Shown here piece after piece: positions 49,409 to 57,252 of a stretch of 64,000 nucleotides of DNA. Each line of letters starts with the position of its first letter. Position 1 is the first letter of the stretch. The notes under the pieces were generated by a model that worked only from the letters and a program-made list of their open reading frames with translations, did not search any database and was not told the origin of the DNA. The stretch is from Paracidovorax avenae (GTDB taxonomy: Bacteria > Pseudomonadota > Gammaproteobacteria > Burkholderiales > Burkholderiaceae_C), in the NCBI RefSeq assembly GCF_040892545.1, contig NZ_CP156079.1, positions 806,001 through 870,000 of the forward strand, read 5' to 3'. Made by a program: the position numbers and the translations under genes.

Positions 49409-50413
49409 TCACAGGCCGAAGTACCAGCGGGCCGAATGGAAGAACACGGGGCCCGCGAAGCACAGCGCGTCCACGCGGTCCAGCAGGCCGCCCGCCCCGG
49501 TGGTGGACTGGCCCTGCAGGCCCCAGCTGGTCACGCCGCGGTCGCGCTTGAGCGCCTTCATCACGAGGTGGCCGAGCGTTCCGGCCAGGCAGGCCAGCAG
49601 CGCCATGCCCAGCGCCTGCCCCACCTTGAAGGGGGTGATGAACGACAGCGCCACGCCCGCCAGGCCGCCCACCGCGACGCCGACGATCCAGCTCAGCCAC
49701 TGGAAGCTCTGGCTCACCAGCGGGGCGACGGGGCGGTGCGGGAAGCGCCGGCCCAGCAGGTGCTGCGCGATGACGCTGGTCTGCACCACGGCCACGAGGA
49801 AGAAGACCAGGAAGGCGCCGCGCCCCTCGTAGTTGGGAAAATCGAGCAGCAGCAGCGCGGGCACGTGGCTCATGCCGTACACGCAGACCATGATGCCCCA
49901 CTGCAGCTTGGCGTTGCGCTCCAGGAAGCGTTCCGGGTCGTTGGCCAGCGCGCTCGCCACCGGCAGCGCGAGGAAGACATAGACCGGAATGAACACCGTC
50001 AGCAGGTCGAACTTGCGCATTCCCACGATGGCGAACTGCAGCGGCAGCACGACGAAGAACGCCAGCGCGAGGCTGCGGTGGTCGCCCCGCCGCGTGGGCG
50101 AGAGCGTGATGAACTCGCGCAGCGCCAGGAAGGCGACGATGGCGAACAGCACCGTGGCGACGGCATCGCCCAGGGCCCAGCCCACCCAGAACACCGTCGC
50201 CATGATCCAGGAGGTCTTCAGCAGGCTCCAGAAGCGGCGCCATTCCTGCTGGTGCACCTCGTGCGCGGCCTGGTCTTCCGGGCCGGGCCCGCGCGCCTCG
50301 CGCAGCGTCTGGAAGAAGGCATAGAGGGTGACCAGCGACAGCAGGCCGAACATGGCCACGAACAGCGCGCCGATCTGCTGCGTGGTGGTGAGGTGGCGGA
50401 GGGTGTCCAGCAT
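49409..50413 (-). CDS. cdsA: Phosphatidate cytidylyltransferase-like membrane protein (CdsA family)
   Basis: The enzyme makes CDP-diacylglycerol from phosphatidate and CTP. The 334-residue protein has about eight membrane helices and ends with the CTP_transf_1 signature region: [20 protein letters not shown] then [20 protein letters not shown], where the G-x3-DR-x-D core is intact while the conserved KD-K stretch is altered to KRDRG-T. Length is longer than the ~270-285 of E. coli CdsA and closer to YnbB-type paralogues. It lies 3 bp after an acyltransferase gene, so phosphatidate synthesis and activation are paired. Confidence 0.85.
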   Translation of the reverse strand: MLDTLRHLTTTQQIGALFVAMFGLLSLVTLYAFFQTLREARGPGPEDQAAHEVHQQEWRRFWSLLKTSWIMATVFWVGWALGDAVATVLFAIVAFLALREFITLSPTRRGDHRSLALAFFVVLPLQFAIVGMRKFDLLTVFIPVYVFLALPVASALANDPERFLERNAKLQWGIMVCVYGMSHVPALLLLDFPNYEGRGAFLVFFLVAVVQTSVIAQHLLGRRFPHRPVAPLVSQSFQWLSWIVGVAVGGLAGVALSFITPFKVGQALGMALLACLAGTLGHLVMKALKRDRGVTSWGLQGQSTTGAGGLLDRVDALCFAGPVFFHSARWYFGL

Positions 50414-50416
50414 GTC

Positions 50417-51298
50417 TCACACCTCCCGCAGGGCGATCACCGCGCGCCGGGCGCGGTCGAGGAAGGCGCGCCGCTCTTCGCCCGCACCCAGTTCGATGGG
50501 GGCGCCGAAGGTCACCGAGCACAGGATGGGCACGGGCACCACCTCGCCCTTGGGCATCACCCGCTGCACGTTGTGGATCCAGGCCGGCACCAGCACCACC
50601 TGCGGGAACATCTGCGCGAGGCGGTAGAGCCCGGACTTGAAGGGCTGGGGCTCGTCCCCGTGGCCGCGCGTGCCCTCGGGGAAGATCACGATGGAATCCC
50701 CGCTCTCCAGGGCGTGCACCAGCGGCGCGAGCGGATCGTCAGCGGGCAGCGCGGCGCGCAGGGCTTCAGGGTCCGGCCGCACGGGCGGCGCCGGATCGGC
50801 GGTCGGGGCGGCTGGCCCGGCCAGCGCGGGCGCGGGCTGCGCCAGGAATCCCTCGAGCGTGCCCTGGGCGGACGGCGGGAGGGGCACGGAAGGCTCCGGC
50901 CGGGCGGGCGGTGCAGGCTCCGCGGAGGCCGGCAGGGGCGCTCCGGCCGTCGCCTGCATGTCGGGCTGGGGTGGCGCCTCCGGCGCAGGGCGCTGGCCGG
51001 GCGTGCCTGAAACCCGGTCCACATACACCGCATTGAAGACGGCCGTGGTCAGCCATTGCCGGAACGGGCTCCTGGTCCAGTAGTCCCGGGCGGCGATGGG
51101 CCGGGTGATGCTGCGCAGTTCCTGGGGCAGGGCGGCCCAGATCATCACCAGGTCGGCATGGCTCTGGTGGTTGGCGAAATAGATGCGCTGCTCGGCCTTG
51201 GGCGGACAGCCGTACCACCGGGCCTGCGAGCCGGTCAGCAGGCGCACCAGCCCGAGCAGGAAAAGGCTCATCAACTTGGACAGCATGGCCCGGATCAT
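50417..51298 (-). CDS. 1-acylglycerol-3-phosphate acyltransferase (PlsC-like) with a Pro/Ala-rich insert
   Basis: The 293-residue protein is a PlsC-family acyltransferase: motif [10 protein letters not shown] with HX4D near residue 48, [12 protein letters not shown] (motif II region) near 85, FPEGTRG (motif III) near 207 and LVPAWIHN (motif IV) near 238. Such enzymes make phosphatidate. Between motifs II and III is an extra ~90-residue stretch rich in Pro, Ala, Glu and Gln that most relatives lack. ATG 51298 is used; ATG 51286 is an alternative. cdsA follows 3 bp later, so the two probably act in sequence. Confidence 0.85.
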   Translation of the reverse strand: MIRAMLSKLMSLFLLGLVRLLTGSQARWYGCPPKAEQRIYFANHQSHADLVMIWAALPQELRSITRPIAARDYWTRSPFRQWLTTAVFNAVYVDRVSGTPGQRPAPEAPPQPDMQATAGAPLPASAEPAPPARPEPSVPLPPSAQGTLEGFLAQPAPALAGPAAPTADPAPPVRPDPEALRAALPADDPLAPLVHALESGDSIVIFPEGTRGHGDEPQPFKSGLYRLAQMFPQVVLVPAWIHNVQRVMPKGEVVPVPILCSVTFGAPIELGAGEERRAFLDRARRAVIALREV

Positions 51299-51424
51299 AC
51301 GGGGGCACTTCCTGTTCCAGCCCGGCGCCATGCCGTGTCTGCCCTCGGGGCAATCCCGCAGGCCGGGAAGGGCCATGAATTGCGGAATGGGGATAAATCG
51401 TTCCACTCTTCGGAATCCGGAAAG

Positions 51425-51445
51425 TTCGCCTCCTATTCGGCGAAT
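51425..51445. promoter_or_regulatory. Inverted repeats upstream of the Bug-cupin-aldolase operon
   Basis: TTCGCC (51425-51430) and GGCGAA (51439-51444) are complements around 8 bases, and ATTCG/CGAAT (51435-51445) overlap it. The region to 51528 is unusually A/T-rich for this genome (for example 51474-51513). It is a candidate promoter and IclR-regulator site; no experimental or consensus match is claimed. Confidence 0.35.
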
Positions 51446-51528
51446 ATGGCTTCTAGACTCTGCTCATGCGAATCAAAAAATGATTTTGGTATCGTATTGA
51501 TCAAATTTATCAAGAGGGAACCTTGTAC

Positions 51529-52539
51529 ATGCCGTCCAACATTCTGCTGTCACGCCGCACCGCTCTCGCCCTGGGCCTGGGGAGCGCGGCCCTGCCCTGG
51601 CTCGCCCATGCGCAGGGGCCGCAGGGCGCGGCCAGCGGCGGCGATTTTCCTTCCCGGCCGATCCGGCTGGTGGTGCCCTTCGCGCCGGCAGGATCGACGG
51701 ACATCCTCGCGCGGCTGCTCTCCAAGCAGCTCTTCCCCCACAGCGGCCAGCCCATCGTGGTGGAGAACGTCGCCGGCGCGGGCGGCAACCTGGGGGCCGC
51801 CGTGGTGGCGCGCGCACCAGCCGACGGCTACACCCTCGAGATCGGCGCGATGTCCACCCACGCGATGAACGGCAGCCTCTACCGGCAACTGCCGTTCGAT
51901 CCCATGAACGATTTCGACACCGTCGCCATGCTGGCCTACGCGATCAACGTGATCGCGGTGTCCGCCAGCATGCCGGTGCACACCTTCCCCGAACTGCTCG
52001 CCTACATCCGCGCCAACCCCGGAAAGATCAACTACGCCTCCGGGGGCATCGGCACGCACAACCACCTCACCCTGGCCCTGCTGGCCAAGACCGCGGGCCT
52101 GGACATCGTGCACGTACCCTACAAGGGGGGCGGCCCCGCCGTGGCGGCCCTGGTGCAGGGAGAGTGCCAGATGTTCGCGGGCGGCGCCTCGCTGCTGCTG
52201 CCCCATGCGCAGGCCGGGAAGATCCGCCTCATCGCGGTGACCGAGAAGAACCGCACCGACCTGCTGCCCGGCATACCGAGCGTGTCCGAGACGCTCAAGG
52301 GTTTCGAGGTGACCAACTGGTATGGCGTGTTCGCTCCGCGCGGCCTCGAGCCGGCGCGCCGCGCGCAGCTCAACGAAGAGATCAACCGCGTCACCGCGCT
52401 GCCCGAGATCGCCGAGCGATTCCGGGGCCTGGGCATGGTGCGCTCCCCCCTGTCGCCGCTGCAGCTGCGCGCCGTGCTCCAGGCGGACCACGATCTCTGG
52501 TCCCGCACCATCCAATCCCTCCGCATCGCACCCGAATGA
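51529..52539 (+). CDS. Bug/TctC-family periplasmic binding protein
   Basis: The 336-residue protein has a signal peptide with RR at about 10-11, a hydrophobic run and AHAQ as likely cut near 29, then the Bug core: IRLVVPFAPAGSTDILARLL, SGQPIVVENVAGAGGNLGAA, ADGYTLEIGAMSTHAMN, and IVHVPYKGGGPAVAALVQGE. ATG 51529 has GAGGGA 9 bases upstream; a TTG at 51523 is less likely. Its stop overlaps the cupin start in ATGA. It begins a run with cupin, HpcH-type aldolase and IclR genes, so its ligand may be a carboxylic acid fed into that pathway. It is only distantly like the Bug protein at 2287. Confidence 0.88.
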   Translation: MPSNILLSRRTALALGLGSAALPWLAHAQGPQGAASGGDFPSRPIRLVVPFAPAGSTDILARLLSKQLFPHSGQPIVVENVAGAGGNLGAAVVARAPADGYTLEIGAMSTHAMNGSLYRQLPFDPMNDFDTVAMLAYAINVIAVSASMPVHTFPELLAYIRANPGKINYASGGIGTHNHLTLALLAKTAGLDIVHVPYKGGGPAVAALVQGECQMFAGGASLLLPHAQAGKIRLIAVTEKNRTDLLPGIPSVSETLKGFEVTNWYGVFAPRGLEPARRAQLNEEINRVTALPEIAERFRGLGMVRSPLSPLQLRAVLQADHDLWSRTIQSLRIAPE

Positions 52540-52913
52540 CCTCCTCTGCCCCCGCTCCCCTTCCGCCCGAAGCGGCTGCCGTCCTGCACAGCGTCGACTG
52601 GAGCGCGCTGGAATGGGTGCCCGTGCGCCGCGGCATCGAACGCAAGGCGTTCGGCAGCGGCAACGTGACCCTGGCGCTGCACCGCCTGATGCCCGGGCAC
52701 GAGCCCCGGCCGCACCAGCACCCTAACGAGCAGGTGATGTACATCCTGGCGGGGCAGATGGACGTGCATGTGGACGGGCAGGTGGTCCGGCTGGGGCCCG
52801 GGGGGCTGCTGCTCATTCCTCCCCATGCGCTGCACTACGGCGTGGTGGTGGGCGACGAGCCCGTGCTCAACCTGGATGTGTTCACGCCCGCGCGGCCGGA
52901 ATACCTCGCATGA
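52536..52913 (+). CDS. Small cupin-domain protein
   Basis: The 125-residue protein is a single cupin barrel: PGHEPRPHQHPNEQVMYILA near 52-71 with the metal-binding His-x-His...Glu set, GQMDVHVDGQVVRLGPGGLL, and the second histidine in IPPHALHYGVVV near 95. Small cupins may be enzymes or ligand sensors; no reaction can be named. It overlaps the binding protein before it and the aldolase after it by 4 bp each, so it is surely part of that operon. Confidence 0.85.
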   Translation: MTSSAPAPLPPEAAAVLHSVDWSALEWVPVRRGIERKAFGSGNVTLALHRLMPGHEPRPHQHPNEQVMYILAGQMDVHVDGQVVRLGPGGLLLIPPHALHYGVVVGDEPVLNLDVFTPARPEYLA

Positions 52914-53719
52914 CCGGCATCGCCCCCTCCCTGCCTTCCGCGCCGTCTCCGGCGGCACGGCTGCGCAGCCGCATCCTGGCGCGCGACCGCCTGATGGCGA
53001 CCTTCGTCAAGACGACCTCGCACCAGACGGTGGAGGTGCTGGCCGCCACCGGGCTCGATACGCTCGTGCTCGACGCCGAGCACGCGCCGTTCGGCCCGGA
53101 GAGCCTGGACCGCAGCCTGCTCGCCGCACATGCCTGCGCGCTGCCGGTCCTGGTGCGCGTGCCCTATCCGCGCCCCTCGGCCATCCAGCAGGCGCTGGAC
53201 CTCGGCGCGGGCGGGGTGATGGTGCCGCACGTGGACGATGCCCGCATCGCCGAAGAGGTGGTGCGTGCCGCGCGCTACGGCCAGGGCGGAGCCAGGGGGT
53301 TCAGCAATTCCTCGCGCGCCGGGGGCTACGGCACCCGCGGCATGGCCGAGCACCTGCGTGCCAGCGATGCGCACACCTCGGTCATCGTGCAGATCGAAAG
53401 CGCCCGTGCCGTGGCCGAGGCGGCCGCCATCGCCGCCGTGCCGGGCGTGGATTGCCTCTTCGTCGGCCCGGCCGACCTTGCCGTGTCCCTGGGGGCCCAG
53501 GGCCTGGACGATCCGCGCGTGGCCGCCGCGGTCGCGGCCGTGAGCGCTGCCGGGCTGGCCCAGGGGCGCGCGGTGGGCTGCTTCGTGCCCGATGTGCACG
53601 CCATCCCTCCGCTGGCCGCGCAGGGCATGTCGTTTTTCGTGGTGGGTTCCGACCAGGCCCTGCTGTGCCGGGCGGCGCGGCAGGTGCTGGCCGAGGCGAC
53701 CGAGGCCGAGACGGCCTGA
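52910..53719 (+). CDS. HpcH/HpaI-family aldolase
   Basis: The 269-residue protein matches class II pyruvate-dependent aldolases that cleave hydroxy-oxo acids such as 4-hydroxy-2-oxoheptanedioate: the base in TLVLDAEHAPFG near 52, LVRVPYPRP, GAGGVMVPHVDDA near 100-113, ARGFSNSSRAGGYGT near 130, metal ligand Glu in IVQIESARAV near 165 and Asp in VGPADLAVSLGAQG near 192. The substrate is unknown. It overlaps the cupin gene in ATGA and a short ORF plus an IclR gene follow, so it is probably induced by its own substrate class. Confidence 0.88.
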   Translation: MTGIAPSLPSAPSPAARLRSRILARDRLMATFVKTTSHQTVEVLAATGLDTLVLDAEHAPFGPESLDRSLLAAHACALPVLVRVPYPRPSAIQQALDLGAGGVMVPHVDDARIAEEVVRAARYGQGGARGFSNSSRAGGYGTRGMAEHLRASDAHTSVIVQIESARAVAEAAAIAAVPGVDCLFVGPADLAVSLGAQGLDDPRVAAAVAAVSAAGLAQGRAVGCFVPDVHAIPPLAAQGMSFFVVGSDQALLCRAARQVLAEATEAETA

Positions 53720-53741
53720 GGGCCATCCCGGAGACCTGCCC

Positions 53742-53861
53742 ATGAACCGCCGTCCTTCCTTTTCTCCAGCGCGCGTGACCGGGGGCCCGCGCGCGATCGC
53801 GTACCCCGAATGTCCCCCGCATTCGCCGGCCTTCCATTTCCACAGAGAGAACAACCCATGA
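53742..53861 (+). CDS. Possible 39-residue coupled leader ORF before the IclR gene
   Basis: GGAG stands 9 bases before ATG 53742, and the frame ends in a TGA that overlaps the IclR start as ATGA. The predicted peptide (starts MNRRPSFSPARVTGG) is basic and not membrane-like. It could couple IclR translation to upstream ribosomes. No homology is known to me and it may be fortuitous. Confidence 0.3.
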   Translation: MNRRPSFSPARVTGGPRAIAYPECPPHSPAFHFHRENNP

Positions 53862-54724
53862 GTACCGAAGTCCGCTCCGTGCAACGTGCGCTGCTGATCC
53901 TGCGCGTCATGAACGAGCGCTCCACCTGGAGCTTGCAGGAACTGCACCAGCGCACGGGCCTCGCCAAATCCACGCTGCACCGCCTGCTGGGCACGCTGGA
54001 GCACGAGAAATACGTGCGCAGCGATCCCCATGCCTACGGGCAGTACCAGCTGACGCTGGCCGTGAGCAACCTCAGCAGCGGCGTGAACGAGAAACTGCGC
54101 CTGGCCGAGCTCGCCGCGCCGCTGATGATCACCGCCACGCGGCAGATCAAGTGGCCGCTGTCGCTCGCCGTGATCGACGGGCACCAGATGCGCGTGGTCT
54201 TCTGCACCATGCCCTACAGCCCCTATGCCATCCGCCCCTCCAGCCTGGGCCGACGCTACGACCTGATCCCCTCGGCGCTGGGCCGCGCCTACCTCGCCTA
54301 CTGCACCCGCGCCGAGCGCCGCATCCTCGTGGAGGCCGCCAACACCCATGGCGAGCCGCACCAGAAGATCACCGACATGTGGGCGCTGCGCCGGATCGTG
54401 CGGGAAACGCGCCGCCAGGGCTATGCCATCCGCTATGCGCGCAACAACTCCGAGAGCACGGCTTTCGCGGTGCCGGTGTTCGGCGGGGGCGTGCTGCGCG
54501 GCGCGCTGGTGTATTCCACCTTCGCGAGCCAGATGGACGACCGCATGCTCAAGCGTTTCCTCTCGCTCGTGCAGTCCACCGCATCGCGCATCGGCGAGGA
54601 AGCCGCGCAGTCGTCGCAGCCCTCCGGCATGCCGATGCCGCCGCAGACGGCCGGCGTCCTGGCCGCACCGCAGCCGATGGCGTATGCGGGTGCCGTGTCG
54701 AACGCGCACCCCGTGGCGGCCTGA
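53858..54724 (+). CDS. IclR-family transcriptional regulator
   Basis: The 288-residue protein has a winged helix-turn-helix (SVQRALLILRVMNERSTWSL and GLAKSTLHRLLGTLEHEKYV, about 8-55) and the IclR effector-binding domain (AAPLMITATRQIKWPLSLAV near 88 to QSTASRIGEE). It resembles MhpR-type regulators of aromatic or hydroxy-acid degradation. A 35-residue Pro/Ala-rich tail ends it. It is downstream of the Bug-cupin-aldolase genes in the same direction, and the natural target is the operon promoter near 51.4-51.5 kb. ATG 53858 is chosen because the conserved domain starts shortly after it. Confidence 0.88.
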   Translation: MSTEVRSVQRALLILRVMNERSTWSLQELHQRTGLAKSTLHRLLGTLEHEKYVRSDPHAYGQYQLTLAVSNLSSGVNEKLRLAELAAPLMITATRQIKWPLSLAVIDGHQMRVVFCTMPYSPYAIRPSSLGRRYDLIPSALGRAYLAYCTRAERRILVEAANTHGEPHQKITDMWALRRIVRETRRQGYAIRYARNNSESTAFAVPVFGGGVLRGALVYSTFASQMDDRMLKRFLSLVQSTASRIGEEAAQSSQPSGMPMPPQTAGVLAAPQPMAYAGAVSNAHPVAA

Positions 54725-54729
54725 GAGCC

Positions 54730-55464
54730 CTAGGGCAGCTCCGCGCTGGCCATCCGGCCCAGGATCACGCGCGTGCGGCCCGACAAATACGCCGAACCCG
54801 GGTTCTTCTCGAAGCGCTTGGGCGCGGGCAGCATGACGGCGAGGCGTGCCGCCTCCGCGGCGCTCAGCTGCGACGCGCTCTTGCGGAAGTAGCGCTGCGC
54901 TGCCGCCTCGGCGCCGAACACGCCTTCGCCCCATTCCACGCTGTTGAGGTAGATCTCCAGGATGCGCTCCTTGGAGAGCAACTGCTCCAGCGCCAGCGTC
55001 AGCACGAACTCCTGGCCCTTGCGCAGCAGGTTGCGCTCGCCGGAGAGCAGCAGGTTCTTGGCGAGTTGCTGCGTGATGGTGGAGCCGCCCCGGATGCGCG
55101 CCGGGCGCACCGCGCGCCCGGGCTGTGCATCCTGCAGCCGGGCGGCCTGGGCCTCGGCGCGGGCGTTGCGCTCCCAGGCCTTCTCGATCGCATTCCAGTC
55201 CACGCCGTCGTGGCTGGCGAAGCCGTCGTCCTCCGATGCGATCACCGCGCGCTTGAGCGTGTCCGCGATGCGGCCATAGGGCACCCATTCCTGGCGCCAG
55301 CGCAGCCCGTTGCCGCCGGCCACCTGGGCCCAGGCCTCGGAGCGCTGGAAGCTGGTGGACTGCGGGTCGATGGCCGCCATCGCGGCGATGCGCAGCACGA
55401 AGAACACCTGCAGGGCCACGCCGGCCAGCAGCACGCAGCCGATCCAGCGCAGCAGGCCCCTCAT
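54730..55464 (-). CDS. mtgA: Monofunctional biosynthetic peptidoglycan glycosyltransferase MtgA
   Basis: MtgA polymerises lipid II glycan strands without transpeptidation. The 244-residue GT51 protein has one N-terminal membrane helix (LLRWIGCVLLAGVALQVFFV), the catalytic Glu region AVIASEDDGFASHDGVDW near 75-92, GGSTITQQLAKNLLLSGERN near 125-144, KERILEIYLNSVEWGEGVFG and AAEAARLAVMLPAPKRF. All fit MtgA. The start overlaps the aroE stop in ATGA. It is the end of a leftward exoribonuclease, tonB-like, aroE, mtgA run. Confidence 0.95.
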   Translation of the reverse strand: MRGLLRWIGCVLLAGVALQVFFVLRIAAMAAIDPQSTSFQRSEAWAQVAGGNGLRWRQEWVPYGRIADTLKRAVIASEDDGFASHDGVDWNAIEKAWERNARAEAQAARLQDAQPGRAVRPARIRGGSTITQQLAKNLLLSGERNLLRKGQEFVLTLALEQLLSKERILEIYLNSVEWGEGVFGAEAAAQRYFRKSASQLSAAEAARLAVMLPAPKRFEKNPGSAYLSGRTRVILGRMASAELP

Positions 55465-56306
55465 AGCTGCGCGCGCAGTTCCTGCAGCACCTGCGCGGCC
55501 GGGGGGCGCACGCCACGCCAGACGGCGAACGCCTCGGCGGCCTGTTCCACCAGCATGCCCAGCCCGTCGCGCGGCACCGCGCCGTGGGCGCGTGCCCAAT
55601 CCATGAAACCCTGCGCGGCGGGGCCGTACATCATGTCGTAGGCCAGGGTGCCCTCGCGCAGCACCGTGTCCGGCACGGGCACCTCGCCGCCGGCCAGGCT
55701 GCTGGCCGTGGCATTGATGACCACATCGAAGCCGGTGCCGGGCTGGCCGATCGGCCGCGCCTCGAGCGCCACCTGCCGGCTGGCCGCGAGGTCCGCATGC
55801 GCCTGCACCAGGGCCTGCGCGCGCACTTCGGTACGGTTCACCACGGCGATCCGCCGGGGGGCCTGGTCCAGCAGCGGGGCGAGCACGCCCGCCGCCGCGC
55901 CCCCGGCACCCACGAGCAGCACGTCGCGGCCCGCGAGCGCCACGCCCGCATTGCCGACGATGTCGGCCACCAGGCCCAGGCCATCGGTATTCTCTGCATG
56001 CACCGTGCCGTCGGCCCGGAAGCTCAGGGTGTTGGCCGCCCCCGCGCGCCGCACGCGGTCGCTGGCGTGGGTGGCGAGCCGGGCCGCGTCGTGCTTGAAC
56101 GGCACCGTCACGTTGCAGCCCGCCCCGCCGGCCGCCGCGAAATCGGCGAGCGCCCGGGCGAAGCCGTCGAGCGGCACCAGCCGCCGCGTGTAGGCGATCC
56201 GCTGGCCGGTGAGTTCGGCGAAGCGCGCATGGATCCACGGTGAGCGGCTGTGCTCCACGGGGTGGCCCATCACGCAGTACACGTCCGGGGCGGATATCGT
56301 CGTCAT
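55461..56306 (-). CDS. aroE: Shikimate dehydrogenase
   Basis: AroE reduces 3-dehydroshikimate to shikimate with NADPH. The 281-residue protein has CVMGHPVEHSRSPWIHARFA near 11-30, NVTVPFKHDAARL with the catalytic lysine near 71, AGAANTLSFRADGTVHAENT with Asp of NTDGLG near 106, and the NADP site LLVGAGGAAAGVLAPL, then VVNRT and NATASSLAGGEVP. Length is typical. It overlaps mtgA by ATGA and follows the tonB-like gene by 43 bp. Confidence 0.95.
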   Translation of the reverse strand: MTTISAPDVYCVMGHPVEHSRSPWIHARFAELTGQRIAYTRRLVPLDGFARALADFAAAGGAGCNVTVPFKHDAARLATHASDRVRRAGAANTLSFRADGTVHAENTDGLGLVADIVGNAGVALAGRDVLLVGAGGAAAGVLAPLLDQAPRRIAVVNRTEVRAQALVQAHADLAASRQVALEARPIGQPGTGFDVVINATASSLAGGEVPVPDTVLREGTLAYDMMYGPAAQGFMDWARAHGAVPRDGLGMLVEQAAEAFAVWRGVRPPAAQVLQELRAQL

Positions 56307-56349
56307 GGCGGCAGGAGAGGGAAGTCGTCGGGCAGGCGGGCGGTGTGCG

Positions 56350-57210
56350 TCAGCGCACGCTGGTCTCCAGCGTCTGCTCGCGCGTGAACTTGAAGCGCGA
56401 CACCACGGCGATCTGGTCGGCCTTGGCGCGCATCGCGGGGCTGAAGGTGCCGAAGGGGCCGGACGCGCGCACGATGGCCTGCGCGCGCTGGTCCAGCAGG
56501 CGGTTGCCCGAACCCTGGACGATCTCGGTGTCGAGCACCTGGCCGTCGTGGTTCACGGTCACGATCATGGTCAGCTCGCCGTAGAGCTTCCGGCCGGCCT
56601 GCTCGGGGAAGCTCTCCGTGCCCTTGTCCTCGATCTTGCGGCGCAGCGCGTCGTAATAGACCGCATAGACCTCCTCGCGGGTCGCCGGGCTGATGTAGCG
56701 CTTCTTCGGGCGGGAGTTCTCTTCGTTGATGCGCTTCTCGATCTCGGCAAGCAGCTTCAGCAGCTGGCGGCGCCGCTCCTCCTGCTGCACGCGGTCCGTG
56801 TTCGGGCTCTGGTCGCGCGGATCGGGCGGGGGCATGGTCGCCAGCTGCTTGCGCAACTGCGCCAGCAACTGGGCCTGCTGCTCCTGCATGGCGTCGAGCT
56901 TGCGCTGCGCCTCCTCGAAATCCTCGCCCACCTGCGTGATGGCGGAGTAGGGCAGGGGGCTGGTCGCCCGGCCCTTGTCCGCGTCGCCGCCGCCCGCCAG
57001 CGAGGATTGCGCGATCGCCTGGGCCTTCTCGGGGCGTTCATTGGACTTGGCATTCACCAGGATCACCTCCAGCGGCGTGTCCTGGAAGACCCGGTTGAAG
57101 CCTTCCGGGTCGATGAAGCGCGCCGACAGCAGCACGGCGTGCACGGCCACCGAGAAGGCGAGCGCGATCTGCAGCGTGCTGAAGCGTTGGAGAAGGGCGG
57201 GAAGTCTCAC
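56350..57210 (-). CDS. TonB-family energy-transducing protein
   Basis: The 286-residue protein has an N-terminal membrane helix (LQIALAFSVAVHAVLLSARF, about 13-32), a long charged and Gln-rich periplasmic segment with coiled-coil character (EEAQRKLDAMQEQQAQLLAQ near 100-119 and EERRRQLLKLLAEIEKRINE) and a C-terminal TonB domain (ELTMIVTVNHDGQVLDTEIV through VVSRFKFTREQ). TonB passes proton-motive energy to outer-membrane receptors. exbB/exbD are not adjacent. The long coiled middle replaces the usual Pro-rich spacer, so it may serve a different function from canonical TonB. The start is GTG 57210, 8 bases after a -10-like CATAAT. Confidence 0.85.
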   Translation of the reverse strand: MRLPALLQRFSTLQIALAFSVAVHAVLLSARFIDPEGFNRVFQDTPLEVILVNAKSNERPEKAQAIAQSSLAGGGDADKGRATSPLPYSAITQVGEDFEEAQRKLDAMQEQQAQLLAQLRKQLATMPPPDPRDQSPNTDRVQQEERRRQLLKLLAEIEKRINEENSRPKKRYISPATREEVYAVYYDALRRKIEDKGTESFPEQAGRKLYGELTMIVTVNHDGQVLDTEIVQGSGNRLLDQRAQAIVRASGPFGTFSPAMRAKADQIAVVSRFKFTREQTLETSVR

Positions 57211-57218
57211 GGCGGCCG

Positions 57219-57224
57219 ATTATG
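57219..57224 (-). promoter_or_regulatory. -10-like element next to the tonB-like start
   Basis: On the minus strand CATAAT ends 8 bases before GTG 57210. No Shine-Dalgarno is present between them and no clear -35 upstream. Confidence 0.35.
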
Positions 57225-57252
57225 CGGGCTGGAGCGGCGTGGCCAGTGGCGT

